Part shown: positions 37,771-47,700 of the stretch, piece after piece
Numbering within the stretch: the stretch's first letter is position 1
How the letters are laid out: each line of letters starts with the position of its first letter
Source: Leifsonia xyli
Lineage (GTDB): Bacteria > Actinomycetota > Actinomycetes > Actinomycetales > Microbacteriaceae
Reading direction: 5' to 3'
DNA: 64,000 bases
NCBI GenBank assembly: GCA_003243275.1
Contig: QFQR01000003.1
Location: forward strand, 310,001 to 374,000
Made by a program: the position numbers and the translations under genes
The notes under the pieces: model-generated
Told to the model about the DNA's origin: nothing
Databases searched by the model: none
What the model saw: only the letters and a program-made list of their open reading frames with translations

Positions 37771-38217
37771 CTACAGCACCGTGATCGCGGTCGCCCGCCA
37801 GCGACGGTCGAAACCCTCGAGCCGGATGGCGACCGCGCGCGTCCGGGCACGTCCCCGCACGATCACCACGGCCTCCACCACTCCGTCGCGCGGCTCGCAG
37901 ATGCTGACCGTGCCGAGGGTGAAGAGCGGACGCGTCGTCGGCCTCCGCGCCGCCTGACGTGCCTGCGCCGAGATGACGACCCGCTTCAGCAGGGTCGTGT
38001 AGACGGTGTCGTCGACCCATCTCGCGATCTGCTCCAGGTCGCGCGCCCCGGCGATGATCTCGATGACGCAGCGCGTGAGGTTCTCGACGAGGGGGCGCGG
38101 GTCGGGCAGGTCGTGCCGCGAGGAGGGCTGACGTCCGAACAGCTCATCGTCTTCGCCGAGCGGGGGGAGCGCGCGGGCGGCGTTTCCCTCCGTCATCGGC
38201 AACTCGCTCGCGCTCAT
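37771..38217 (-). CDS. Rv3235-family protein
   Basis: 148 residues. The region from LVENLTRCVIEIIAGARDLE through IARWVDDTVYTTLLKR matches the short actinobacterial Rv3235 family encoded just after secA. The rest is basic and beta-rich. No catalytic motif, signal peptide or membrane helix is seen, and function is unknown. GGGGA sits a few bases before ATG 38217; an ATG seven codons later is possible. It converges with secA across a REP-like hairpin and is divergent from the gene at 38376. Confidence 0.75.
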   Translation of the reverse strand: MSASELPMTEGNAARALPPLGEDDELFGRQPSSRHDLPDPRPLVENLTRCVIEIIAGARDLEQIARWVDDTVYTTLLKRVVISAQARQAARRPTTRPLFTLGTVSICEPRDGVVEAVVIVRGRARTRAVAIRLEGFDRRWRATAITVL

Positions 38218-38375
38218 CGCATCCCCATCGTCGGCCCCCACGGGGCGACCGCCCCGTCTGCCCCCATCTGGGGGACACGCACACCCTTGCACATGACGCT
38301 TTCTCGTGTCGAGATGTCTCGCCATCCTGTGGAGAACTGTGACGGCGCACCCGCTCGCACCGGTACCGTCGCGGC

Positions 38376-38957
38376 GTGCGCTGGGATGAACTGTTCGCCG
38401 ACATCGAGAGCCAGCTCGAGCACGAGCTCGACGCGGAGGCGCAGGTGCTGGCCGCGGAAGAGGAACGCCTGCGGCTCGCGCGGCTGGGGATGCGCGAGCG
38501 CCTGCTCGCGATGGGTCGCGGTGCGGAACCCGTCACCCTCGTGCTCGCGGACGGCGAGACCCTCGCGCTGCGGGTGGGGTCCGCGGGCCGCGACTGGATC
38601 GCCGGCGAGATCGACCTCGGCAGGCGCCGCCACCTCGTCGTCGTGCCCCTCGCATCCGTCTCCGCCGCGCTGCCCGGCCACGGCCAGCTCGAGCTCGGTC
38701 TCGCCGCGCAGGAGAGCGACCCCGTGCCCGACCTCGCGGGGCGGCTCGGCCTCGCCTTCGTGCTGCGGGATCTGTGCCGCCGCCGGGTCGGCGTCGAGCT
38801 GAGCACCCGTGCCGGCCGGGTGCACGGCACCCTCGACCGGGTGGGACGCGACCACCTGGATCTCGCCGAGCACGAGGCGGGCGAGCCGCGACGGGATCGG
38901 GTGGTGCGCCGGGTGCGGATCGTGCCGTTCGAGGCGATCCTGCGCATCCGCGCCTGA
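38376..38957 (+). CDS. Conserved actinobacterial hypothetical protein
   Basis: 193 residues. A helical, Glu/Arg-rich N-terminal third (residues ~1-45) is followed by beta-rich sequence in which two segments (VTLVLADGETLALRVGS and VGVELSTRAGRVHGTLDRVG) resemble small Sm-like barrels. No family name is certain. The GTG start is supported by TACCGT exactly six bases upstream, predicting a leaderless message. It lies in the conserved space between secA and the CpaB-like and MinD-like genes. An RNA- or nucleic-acid-binding role would be a guess. Confidence 0.65.
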   Translation: MRWDELFADIESQLEHELDAEAQVLAAEEERLRLARLGMRERLLAMGRGAEPVTLVLADGETLALRVGSAGRDWIAGEIDLGRRRHLVVVPLASVSAALPGHGQLELGLAAQESDPVPDLAGRLGLAFVLRDLCRRRVGVELSTRAGRVHGTLDRVGRDHLDLAEHEAGEPRRDRVVRRVRIVPFEAILRIRA

Positions 38958-38990
38958 ACGCACCGCCGTGCCGGGCATCCGGTGCCGGCC

Positions 38991-39269
38991 TCAGTCGAGG
39001 CGGGGTGCCTCGGCGAACAGCTCGGGCAGCTCGGCGAACGCGGACTGGTTCCAGAGCTGCCGCCGCCGCTCCTCCTCGTAGCGCGCGGCGATGTACGCCT
39101 CGAGCACGTTCCGTTCGATGCGCCACTGCCCGTGGGCCCCGAGCTTGATCGCCGGCAGCTCGCCGCTGCGCACGAGCGCGTAGGTCTGGCCCGCCGAGAT
39201 GTTGAGGATCTCGGCGGTGTCGGTGATCGTGAGGAAGCGCCCCAACTCGGCCCCGGCATCCGCTGTCAT
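38991..39269 (-). CDS. Helix-turn-helix (excisionase-type) DNA-binding protein
   Basis: 92 residues. Residues ~12-65 form a MerR/excisionase-like winged helix (FLTITDTAEILNISAGQTYA, then LVRSGELPAIKLG and WRIERNVLEAYI). The acidic C-terminal tail ends EAPRLD. In actinobacteria such proteins next to secA/cpaB are conserved regulators and not phage excisionases. CATAAT ends six bases before the ATG on this strand, a near-consensus -10 and another leaderless case. The frame runs far upstream, but only as the shadow of the opposite genes. Confidence 0.82.
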   Translation of the reverse strand: MTADAGAELGRFLTITDTAEILNISAGQTYALVRSGELPAIKLGAHGQWRIERNVLEAYIAARYEEERRRQLWNQSAFAELPELFAEAPRLD

Positions 39270-39410
39270 GGCCCGATTATGCGCCGCGCGCGGGCCCCGC
39301 GTGCGGGCCGAGCGCCCGCCTGTGGATAACTCGCTCGGGGAACGCTCCCGACGGTGCACGATGGGCACGCCGCACCGGGAGCGTTCCGGTGCGGCGGAAG
39401 GGGATGACTC

Positions 39411-40043
39411 GTGGACGCACCCGCATCCGCACGCCGCCGCGGCGTTCTCGACGTGCGACTGCTCATCGGCCTGGGACTCGTGGCGGCATCCGTCGCGGGT
39501 GTCGTGGCGCTCGTCGGGGCCGTCGACGCCCGCACGACGGTCTACGCCGCCGCGACCACCCTCAGCCCGGGCGACCGTGTCGAGCGCACCGACCTCGTCG
39601 AGCGCTCGGTCTCGCTCGACGGTGCCGACACGCTCTACCTGCGCCCCGAGGAGGTGCCCGACGACGGTCTCGTCATGCTGCAGGCGGTGCGCGGCGGCGA
39701 GCTGGTGCCGCGTGCCGCACTCGGCGACGCATCCGGGGTGAACTCCACCGCGCTCGTGCTCGAGCTCGACGGCCCGCCGAGCTCGGCCGTGCGCCCCGGC
39801 GCGCGCGTCGACGTCTGGGCCTCGCCCGCCGACGCCGACGGACGAGGCTTCGGCGCGCCCCTCGTGCTCGTCGCGGATGCCGTGGTGGTTCGCCTGCTCG
39901 AGGACGACGGCCTGGTGTCCGCGGGTACAGGGGGTGCGGTCGAGGTGCTCGTGCCGCGGGGCCGCGTGGCGCGGGTGCTGCAGGCGCAGGCGGCAGGCGA
40001 CGCGCTCGCGGTGGTGCCCGCCGGACTCGGGCTGGGCGGCTGA
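39411..40043 (+). CDS. SAF-domain protein, CpaB/RcpC-like
   Basis: 210 residues. A membrane anchor lies at about residues 16-38. The extracytoplasmic SAF domain starts at TVYAAATTLSPGDRVERTDL and is followed by an RcpC-like barrel with PGARVDVWASP. CpaB proteins belong to tight-adherence pilus assembly. Here the gene is followed two bases later by a MinD/CpaE-like ATPase, but no pilin, CpaF or TadBC gene is in view. It may serve a reduced or diverged system. The GTG start follows a weak GGAAGGGG. Confidence 0.78.
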   Translation: MDAPASARRRGVLDVRLLIGLGLVAASVAGVVALVGAVDARTTVYAAATTLSPGDRVERTDLVERSVSLDGADTLYLRPEEVPDDGLVMLQAVRGGELVPRAALGDASGVNSTALVLELDGPPSSAVRPGARVDVWASPADADGRGFGAPLVLVADAVVVRLLEDDGLVSAGTGGAVEVLVPRGRVARVLQAQAAGDALAVVPAGLGLGG

Positions 40044-40045
40044 GG

Positions 40046-41290
40046 GTGCGCGTCGCGCTCGCCCTCCCGCTGGACGCCGAGCGGCGGCTCGCCGACTCGG
40101 CCGCCTACCACGGGCACGAGGTGGCGGCGCGCTGCTCGGGGGGCGACGAGCTGGCCCTCCGGCTCGCCCAGCTGCCGATCGAGCTCGCGGTCGTCGCCGC
40201 GACACCCGAGCACCTCACGGCGCGGCTCATCGAGTCCGCCGACCTGCTGGGCGTGCGGATGCTCGTGGTCGCCGACGACGCCGAACAGGCCAGGCATGCG
40301 AGCAGGGTGGGCATCATCGACGCCGTGCCCGGACCGGCCGACTGGGGGCTGCTCGACGGCTCGCCCGTGGCACCCGCCGAGCCCGAGGACGACCAGCCCG
40401 CGCCCCCGGCTCTCGGCACGGCCGATCCGCGACGCCCCGGAACGGTCGTCGCCGTGTGGGGACCGCACGGCGCCCCCGGCCGCACGAGCGTCGCCATCGC
40501 GCTCGCGGCCGAGTTCGCCGCCAGGGGCCTGCGCACCGTGCTCGCCGACGCCGACACTCATGCGGCATCCGTCGCCCCCGCGCTCGGACTGCTGGATGAG
40601 GCGCCCGGCTTCGCCGCCGCGTGCCGGCTCGCGGGGGTCGGCGGGCTCGACGAGGCGCAACTGGAACGGCTCGCGGTGGTGCCGCGCGGCTGCCGGCATC
40701 CGTTCCGGGTGCTGACCGGGATCGGCCGTGCGGCGCGTTGGCCCGAGCTCGGGCAGGAGCGGGTCGCCGGTGCCCTCGCCGCCCTCCGCGGCTACTGCGA
40801 GGTGCTCGTCGTCGACATCGCCGCGAGCCTCGAGCAGGACGACGAGCTCGCGAGCGACGTCGCGACCCCGCGTCGCAACGCCGCAGGGCTCGAGGTGCTC
40901 CGTCAGGCCGATCGTGTCGTGGCGCTCGCGGCCGCCGACCCGGTCGGCGTTCCTCGCTTCCTGCGCGGTCACGCCGAGCTGATCGACCTCGTCGAGCCGC
41001 ACCGGATCACGGTCGTCGCGACGAAGGTGCGCTCCGGGGCGATCGGGGTGAACCCGGGCGGGCAGGTGCGGCAGACCCTCGCCCGCTTCGGCGGTATCGA
41101 GGATGCCGCGCTCGTGCCCTGGGATCCGGCCGCCTTCGACGCCGCCGTGCTCGGCGGACGCCCCCTCGCGGATGCCGCGCCGCGTTCGCCCGCGCGCGCC
41201 GCCATCCGGGAACTCGCCGAGCGGCTGTTGCCGACGGCCCCCGCTGCCGGCGCAGGCGCGCGGCGGCGGCTCGGGCGGCGGCTAGCCTAG
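40046..41290 (+). CDS. MinD/CpaE-like P-loop ATPase with altered Walker A
   Basis: 414 residues. The N-terminal ~115 residues form a receiver-like or regulatory region, then a Pro/Ala linker, then a SIMIBI ATPase domain. The loop reads VWGPHGAPGRTSVAIALA, so Arg replaces the usual Walker A lysine before Thr-Ser; the partner motifs VLADADTHAASVAP and VLVVDIAASLEQ are present. CpaE-type proteins localise pilus or division machinery. The gene is coupled to the CpaB-like gene (2-base gap, GTG start), and pdtaS follows after four bases. ATP hydrolysis may be weakened. Confidence 0.8.
   Translation: MRVALALPLDAERRLADSAAYHGHEVAARCSGGDELALRLAQLPIELAVVAATPEHLTARLIESADLLGVRMLVVADDAEQARHASRVGIIDAVPGPADWGLLDGSPVAPAEPEDDQPAPPALGTADPRRPGTVVAVWGPHGAPGRTSVAIALAAEFAARGLRTVLADADTHAASVAPALGLLDEAPGFAAACRLAGVGGLDEAQLERLAVVPRGCRHPFRVLTGIGRAARWPELGQERVAGALAALRGYCEVLVVDIAASLEQDDELASDVATPRRNAAGLEVLRQADRVVALAAADPVGVPRFLRGHAELIDLVEPHRITVVATKVRSGAIGVNPGGQVRQTLARFGGIEDAALVPWDPAAFDAAVLGGRPLADAAPRSPARAAIRELAERLLPTAPAAGAGARRRLGRRLA
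41283..41288 (+). promoter_or_regulatory. -10 element of pdtaS, leaderless type
   Basis: TAGCCT overlaps the stop of the preceding ATPase gene and ends six bases before the pdtaS GTG, the same arrangement and hexamer as at galE. Confidence 0.55.
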
Positions 41291-41294
41291 GAGC

Positions 41295-42791
41295 GTGTCG
41301 ACCCTCTCCGAGATCATGCTCGCGCACGGCCTCTCGACGGAAGCCGATGTCGAGTGGCTGCACCTGCTCGCGGCCGACGGGCAGCTGCTGGCCGATCTCG
41401 CCTTCGCCGACATCGTGCTCTGGGTGCCGACCACGACCGGGAGTTTCGTGGCGGTCGCCCACTCGCGTCCCTCGTCGGCCGCGACGCTCTTCTATCGCGA
41501 CTTCGTCGGGCAGCAGATCAAGCCGGAGTGGCGCGACCAGGTGCGGCAGGCCTTCGACGAGGTGCGGATCGTCGACACCTCGGCACCGGACTGGTACGAG
41601 GAGACCCCGACCAGGGTGCGCGCGGTCCCGGTGCTGCGCCGACTCTCGCCGAGCGGGGCGGCCACCACGGCGACTCCCATCGCCGTGCTCACCCGGCACT
41701 CCAACCTGTCGGAGGCGCGCACCCCCGGCCGCCAGGAGCTCACCTTCAACCAGTGCGCCGACGAGCTGTTCGGCATGATCGCATCCGGCGACTTCCCCGA
41801 CCTCGGCGCACCGACCCTGCCGCGACGCGGGGCCCCCCGCGCATCCGACGGTCTGCTGCGGCTCGACGTCGACGGCATCGTGACCTTCGCGAGCCCCAAC
41901 GGCCTCTCGGCGTTCAACCGGATGGGGTTCGCGGGCGAGCTGGAGGGGGAGTCGCTCGCCGAGGTGGCGACCGGCCTGCTCTCCGGCAAGCTCACGGTCG
42001 ACGAGTCGCTGCCGCTCGTCGTGACCGGGCGGGCGCCGTGGCGCACCGACATCGAGGCGCGCGGGGTGACGGTGACGCTGCGCACCATCCCGCTGCGGCA
42101 CCGCGGCGACCGGGTCGGGGCGATCGTGCTGGTGCGCGATGTGACCGAGTCGCGGCACCAGGAGCAGGAGCTCATCACCAAGGATGCGACGATCCGCGAG
42201 ATCCACCACCGGGTGAAGAACAACCTTCAGACCGTCGCCTCGCTGCTGCGCATCCAGAGCCGGCGCACCCACAACGACGTCGCCCGCGAGGCGCTCACCC
42301 AGGCGATGCGGCGGGTCACCGCGATCGCCGTGGTGCACGACACGCTCTCGGAGGGCCTCAGCCAGAACGTCGACTTCGACGACGTGTTCGATCGCGTGCT
42401 GCTGCTGATCGCGGAGGTCGCCTCCAGCCACAACACGACGGTGCGGCCCACCAAGACCGGGTCGTTCGGCACCCTGCCGTCGGAGTACGCGACGCCGCTC
42501 GCGCTTGCGCTCACGGAGCTCGTCACCAACGCGGTCGAGCACGGGCTCGCCGACCGCGACGGCGAGGTCGTCATCTCCGCCAAGCGCAAGAACGAACAGC
42601 TCTCGGTGCGGGTGCGCGACAACGGGGTCGGCCTGCCGGAAGGCAAGGTCGGATCGGGGCTCGGAACGCAGATCGTGCGCACCCTCATCCAGGGCGAACT
42701 GGGTGGAACGATCGACTGGCACACGCTCGAGGGCGAGGGCACCGAGGTCACCATCGGGGTGCCGCTGCACTACCTCACGCAGCGCGGCTGA
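41295..42791 (+). CDS. pdtaS: Cytosolic sensor histidine kinase PdtaS
   Basis: 498 residues. GAF (about 30-150) and PAS (about 190-290) sensor domains precede an HWE/HisKA_2-type transmitter with REIHHRVKNNLQTVASLLR as phospho-acceptor box and LVTNAVEHG as the N box. No membrane helix. In mycobacteria PdtaS phosphorylates the ANTAR regulator PdtaR; that partner is not in this window. The GTG start is fixed by the preceding stop and the TAGCCT hexamer. It converges with whiB1, the same neighbour as Rv3220c/Rv3219. Confidence 0.93.
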   Translation: MSTLSEIMLAHGLSTEADVEWLHLLAADGQLLADLAFADIVLWVPTTTGSFVAVAHSRPSSAATLFYRDFVGQQIKPEWRDQVRQAFDEVRIVDTSAPDWYEETPTRVRAVPVLRRLSPSGAATTATPIAVLTRHSNLSEARTPGRQELTFNQCADELFGMIASGDFPDLGAPTLPRRGAPRASDGLLRLDVDGIVTFASPNGLSAFNRMGFAGELEGESLAEVATGLLSGKLTVDESLPLVVTGRAPWRTDIEARGVTVTLRTIPLRHRGDRVGAIVLVRDVTESRHQEQELITKDATIREIHHRVKNNLQTVASLLRIQSRRTHNDVAREALTQAMRRVTAIAVVHDTLSEGLSQNVDFDDVFDRVLLLIAEVASSHNTTVRPTKTGSFGTLPSEYATPLALALTELVTNAVEHGLADRDGEVVISAKRKNEQLSVRVRDNGVGLPEGKVGSGLGTQIVRTLIQGELGGTIDWHTLEGEGTEVTIGVPLHYLTQRG

Positions 42792-42815
42792 GGGCGCGCG
42801 GTCGGCGGCCGGAGG

Positions 42816-43064
42816 TCAGCTGGCGCGGCGGGCGCGAGCGGCGCGGCGCTTCAAGGCGCGGCGCTCGTCTTCGCTGAGGCCACCCCAGACGCCCGAGTCC
42901 TGGTTGGTCTCGAGGGCGTACTGCAGGCACTGCTCAGACACCGTGCAGCGGCCGCAGACGCTCTTCGCCTTCTCGATCTGGTCGACGGCAGGTCCCGTGT
43001 TGCCGACCGGGAAGAAAAGCTCCGGGTCGACGGTGAGGCAGGCGGCCTTGTCACGCCAGTCCAT
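42816..43064 (-). CDS. whiB1: WhiB-family regulator WhiB1
   Basis: 82 residues. Cluster ligands are Cys9, Cys37, Cys40 and Cys46. DPELFFPVGNTGPA and SGVWGGLSEDERRALKRR match WhiB1, an essential NO-responsive 4Fe-4S protein that binds the primary sigma factor. ATG 43064 (MDWRDKAACL) is chosen over an ATG five codons upstream because family members begin MDWR and a GGAG lies about nine bases before it. The long upstream region (to 43263) probably holds complex control, as known for whiB1 elsewhere. Confidence 0.96.
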   Translation of the reverse strand: MDWRDKAACLTVDPELFFPVGNTGPAVDQIEKAKSVCGRCTVSEQCLQYALETNQDSGVWGGLSEDERRALKRRAARARRAS

Positions 43065-43263
43065 CTTGAGGTGCTCCATTCGTGTTGCTGTTGACGCTGT
43101 CACGGATCCGTTTCCGGGTTCCGGGCATGGCTGAAGAGGGTCCGAATGTGGCGGGGGAATTGTCGACTCGGACGCACTCACCGCGTTGTGAGCGTCACAT
43201 CAACCGTCAACACTGTTTCATACTTGTTACGCCTAATCAATAGCCTCGGGATGGGATCTCGCT

Positions 43264-43668
43264 GTGAAAAACCGGGCCCGTCCGGGCGTCTTCTGGGGTC
43301 TTGCGGCCCTGTTGGTGCTGGAGCTCGCGGCGGTCGTCGTCGTCGCTCTCGTGCTGCTGTTCGACCTCGTGACGGCCGAGCCCGCGTCGCTCGCGACGGC
43401 GGTTGCGCTGACCGTGCTGGTGCTCATCGCGGTGGGCTGGATGGCGGCCACGGTGGTCGGACTGTTCCGCGGTCAGGCGTGGGTGCGTGCCTCGGCGATC
43501 GTCTGGCAGGTGCTGCAGTTCGCGATCGGGCTGGGGGCGCTGCAGGGCACCTTCGCGCAGCCGGTCTGGGGGTGGCCGCTCGTCACCGTCTCGGTGCTGA
43601 CCTTCCTGCTGCTCTTCGTGCCCGCGGTGGTGCGGGCCACCCAGGGGCGCGCTGCTCGCGACGAGTAG
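43264..43668 (+). CDS. Four-helix membrane protein, conserved hypothetical
   Basis: 134 residues. Four hydrophobic helices (about 10-32, 40-65, 78-98, 100-122) with short loops and a charged C-terminus. GTG start; TAGCCT at 43241-43246 could be its -10. No family signature beyond a frequent actinobacterial 'integral membrane protein' pattern. It is divergent from whiB1 and ends before a long palindrome. Function is unknown. Confidence 0.7.
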   Translation: MKNRARPGVFWGLAALLVLELAAVVVVALVLLFDLVTAEPASLATAVALTVLVLIAVGWMAATVVGLFRGQAWVRASAIVWQVLQFAIGLGALQGTFAQPVWGWPLVTVSVLTFLLLFVPAVVRATQGRAARDE

Positions 43669-43674
43669 CAGCCC

Positions 43675-43733
43675 CTGAGTGGTCGGTTTCTGGCCTCAAA
43701 CCGCCGGTTTGAGACCAGAAACCGACCACTCAG
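43675..43733. repeat. 28-bp-arm palindrome between convergent genes
   Basis: Arms 43675-43702 and 43706-43733 are inverse copies with one mismatch and a three-base loop; core CTGAGTGGTCGGTTTCTGG. It stands out as AT-richer than its flanks. It lies between the small membrane protein and the LysR gene and would terminate both. The size and low GC suggest a mobile palindromic repeat rather than an ordinary terminator. Confidence 0.85.
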
Positions 43734-43764
43734 CGAGGGTGGGCTCAGCGAGGGGGGCGTGAGC

Positions 43765-44664
43765 TCAGCTGCGCGGGGCGGCCGCCCGCTCGAGGGCGTC
43801 GCGCACCGCGACGACCGCGGGGTGGGAGGCGGAGGCGAGGCGCGTCGAGGTGAACACGGTGCGTCGCGGGTCGCCCTCGAGTTCGATGAGGTCGACGGTC
43901 GGCTCGGCACCCTGCCAGATGAGGTCGGGCAGCAGCGCGACCGCGTGACCGGTCTGGATGAGCCGCACGTGCGCCTGCAGGTCGGCCGTCTCGAACCGCA
44001 GTTGCGGCTCGAATCCGGCCCGGCGGCAGGCCTGCTCGGCCCAGTGCCGTGACGCGGCCCCGTGCGGCTCCATGACCCACGGCGCGTCCCGCGCATCCCG
44101 GATGTCGCGGATCGCGAACCGCCCGGCGCCCCCCGGCGGCACCGCGAGCCGGATGGCGTCGGTCGTGAGCGGGCGTCGGTCAAGCCCCGCGAGCTGGGGC
44201 GTGGCGTGGCCGGGGTACTCCTCGGCGATCACGAGGTCGAAGTCGCGCGCGAAGGTCTCGTGCAGCGCCGTCTCGGGTTCGCGCTGGGTGACGACCGTCG
44301 TGAGTGCGGGGTGCTCGCGCTCGAGAACATCCAGCGCGGCGGGCAGCAGCGCGAGCGCGACCGACTGGAAGATCGCGATCCGGATGACGCCGGTCGCCTG
44401 TTCGAGGGATGCCGCGAGCTCGGTGTCGGCGCGTTCGAGCGCGGCCAGGATCTCCTCGGTGCGCTCGACCAGGATCTCGGCCTGCGGGGTGAGGTGCAGG
44501 CGGCGCCCGGCGCGGCGCAGCAGCGGGACGCCCGCCTCGCGTTCGAGCTGCGCGAGCTGCTGCGAGACCGCCGAGGGGGTCTGGTGCAGGGCCGTGGCGA
44601 CGGCGGCGATCGTGCCCCGCAGCGCGAACTCGCGCAGCAGGGTGAGGCGACGGACGTCGAGCAT
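43765..44664 (-). CDS. LysR-family transcriptional regulator
   Basis: 299 residues. The N-terminal winged helix-turn-helix (LTLLREFALRGTIAAVATAL, HQTPSAVSQQLAQLE) is followed by a LysR substrate domain. It is divergent from putA across 85 bp and so probably controls it, with proline or a related metabolite as inducer (inference). The AT-rich gap contains TAAGCAA (44678-44684) facing TTGCTTTA (44709-44716), a possible binding site. ATG 44664 is the first start compatible with the domain; the open frame beyond it is shadow sequence. Confidence 0.9.
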   Translation of the reverse strand: MLDVRRLTLLREFALRGTIAAVATALHQTPSAVSQQLAQLEREAGVPLLRRAGRRLHLTPQAEILVERTEEILAALERADTELAASLEQATGVIRIAIFQSVALALLPAALDVLEREHPALTTVVTQREPETALHETFARDFDLVIAEEYPGHATPQLAGLDRRPLTTDAIRLAVPPGGAGRFAIRDIRDARDAPWVMEPHGAASRHWAEQACRRAGFEPQLRFETADLQAHVRLIQTGHAVALLPDLIWQGAEPTVDLIELEGDPRRTVFTSTRLASASHPAVVAVRDALERAAAPRS

Positions 44665-44749
44665 GCCTTCAAACCTTAAGCAAGAGTGATGAGTATTGCG
44701 AAGAATTGGTTGCTTTACCTTACGCGATGGGCGCCCGCATACTGCTCCC

Positions 44750-47700
44750 GTGACCCCATCGAAGCCCGTCGCGCCCGCATCCGTCGCGTCCGCATCCGCC
44801 GCCGCCGCATCCGCCGAGGAACGTGAGGCGATGGCCGACGCCGTCGTCGCCCAGGTGCGTCGCTGGCTCGAGGTGGCCGCCGAACTGCCCGTCGACTCCT
44901 CCGCGAAGAACCTCGCGGGGCTGCTGCAAGACCCCGACGGACTCGACTTCGCGGTCGGCTTCGTCGACGGCGTCATCCGTCCGGAAGACACCCGGGTCGC
45001 CGCCCGTACCTTCGCGCGGCTCGCGAAGCGCCCGCCGCGCTTCCTCGCCTGGCCGCTGCGTGCGGCGCTCCGCCTCGGCGGGCTCGTCGCGCCGATCCTG
45101 CCCGGTGTCGTCGTGCCGATCGCCCGGAAGGTGCTGCGCGGCATGGTCGCCCACCTCGTGATCGATGCGAACGACCCCGGCCTCGGCCGCGCGCTCCGCG
45201 GCATCCGGGAGCGGGGAGCCCGGCCCAACGTCAACCTGCTCGGCGAGGCGGTGCTCGGCGCCCACGAGGCGAACCGGCGCCTCGACGGCACCCGGCGGCT
45301 GCTCGCCCGCGACGACGTCGACTACGTCTCGATCAAGGTGTCGGCCACCGTCGCCCCGCACTCGCCGTGGGCCTTCGACGAGGCCGTCGACGACATCGTC
45401 GAGGCGCTCACGCCGCTCTTCACCCAGGCGGCGGAGGCGACGCCGGCGAAGTTCGTGAACCTCGACATGGAGGAGTACAAAGACCTCGACCTGACGATCG
45501 CGGTCTTCCAGCGGCTCCTCGACCAGCCCGCTCTGCGCGACCTCGAGGCGGGCATCGTGCTGCAGGCCTACCTGCCGGATGCGCTCGGTGCCTACCTGCG
45601 GCTGCGCGACTGGGCGCGGGAACGCCGCGCGGCGGGCGGCGCGGGCATCAAGGTGCGGCTCGTGAAGGGCGCCAACCTGCCGATGGAGCGCGTCGACGCC
45701 TCCCTGCACGACTGGCCGCTCGCCACCTGGCACAGCAAGCAGGCCTCCGACACCAACTACAAGCGGGTGCTGGAGGTGGCGCTGCGTCCCGAGAACGTCG
45801 CGGATGTGCGTCTCGGCGTCGCCGGGCACAACCTGTTCGATCTCGCCTACGCGCGCCTGCTCGCCGCCTCGCGCGGCGTGGAGAGCGCGATGGAGATCGA
45901 GATGCTGCTCGGCATGGCGCCCGCGCAGGCGGAGGCGGTGCGAAGGGAGGTCGGCGCTCTGCTGCTGTACACGCCGGTCGTCGCGGCATCCGACTTCGAC
46001 TCGGCGATCGCCTACCTGATCCGGCGGCTCGAGGAGGGTGCGAGCCAGGACAACTTCATGTCGGCCGTGTTCGAGCTCGCGAGCTCGGAGCAGCTCTTCG
46101 CCCGCGAGCGCGACCGCTTCCTCGCCTCGCTCGCCGACGTCGACGACGCGGTGCCGCCACCGCACCGCGTGCAGGACCGCACGGCGGCGCCCGCCCCGCG
46201 CGAGCCTACCTTCCACAACGCGCCCGACACCGACCCCGCCGTCGCGGCCAACCGCGGATGGGCGCGCGCCGCCCTCGAGCGCTCCCGCGAGACCCAGCTC
46301 GGGGCCGCCACGGTCGCGGCGTCGACGATCCCGGATGCCGCGGGCGTCGACCGCGTGCTCGGAACCGCGCTCGCCGCATCCGCGCCGTGGGCCGCGCGCG
46401 GTGCCGCCGAGCGCGCCGCCATCCTGCACCGGGCGGGCGAACTGCTCGAGGAGCGCCGCGGTTCCTTCGTCGAGATCATGGCGGCGGAGGGCGGCAAGAC
46501 GGTCGACCAGTCCGACCCCGAGGTGTCGGAGGCGATCGACTTCGCCCACTACTACGCCGAGCGCTCGCTCGAGCTCGAGCAGCTCGACGGGGCGGAGTTC
46601 GTGCCCGCGAAGGTCACCCTCGTCGTGCCGCCGTGGAACTTCCCGCTCGCGATCCCGGGCGGATCGACGCTCTCGGCGCTCGCATCCGGGTCAGCGGTCG
46701 TCTTCAAGCCTGCCCGGCGCACCGCGCGCACGGCGGCCGTGCTCGCCGAGGCGTTGTGGGATGCCGGGGTGCCGCGCGAGGTGCTGCAGTTCGTGGTGCT
46801 GGGGGAGTCGTGGCTCGGTGAGACGCTCATCGGCGACGAGCGCGTCGACCAGGTGATCCTCACCGGCGGCTACGAGACCGCGGAGCTGTTCCGCACCTTC
46901 CGGCCGGGCGTCAAGCTGCTCGCCGAGACGAGCGGCAAGAACTCGATCATCGTGACGCCGTCCGCCGACCTCGACCTCGCGGTGCGCGACGTCGCGTACT
47001 CGGCCTTCGGGCACGCGGGCCAGAAGTGCTCGGCCGCATCCCTCGTGATCCTCGTCGGCTCGGTCGCGAGCTCGCGGCGCTTCCGCGAGCAGCTGCTCGA
47101 CGCGGTGCGCTCGATGACGGTCGGCGAGGCGGCCGACCCGGCGAGCCGGATGGGGCCGATCATCGCCCCCGCCGACGGCAAGCTGCTCGACGCGCTCACC
47201 CGCCTCGCCCCCGGCGAGAGCTGGCTGCTGGAGCCGCGCAAGCTCGATGCGGAGGGACGGATGTGGAGCCCCGGCATCAAGACCGGCGTGCGCCCCGGAT
47301 CGGAGTTCCACCTCACCGAGTACTTCGGGCCGGTGCTCGGCATCATGCACGCCGCGAGCCTCGACGAGGCGCTCGCACTGCAGAACGCGGTCGATTATGG
47401 CCTCACCGCGGGGCTGCACTCGCTCGACGCGGGCGAGATCGCGCACTGGGTCGACACGGTCGAGGCGGGCAACCTCTACGTGAACCGCGGCACGACGGGC
47501 GCGATCGTGCAGCGCCAGCCCTTCGGCGGCTGGAAGCGTTCGGTGGTCGGCCCCGGCGCGAAGGCGGGCGGGCCGAACTACCTGCTCGGACTCGGCACGG
47601 TGCGGCCGGTTCCGGCTCTCGACGCGGATCCGGCGCTCGACCCGATCGCTGAGCGCATCGTCTCGGTGTTCGGCGCGCGCGGTCCCGAGGTGCGTCAAAC

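Noticed and set aside
38991..40205. 404-residue minus-strand frame containing the HTH protein
   Set aside because: Everything upstream of 39269 is antisense to the CpaB-like gene and has arginine/proline noise; the HTH domain starts right after the chosen ATG.
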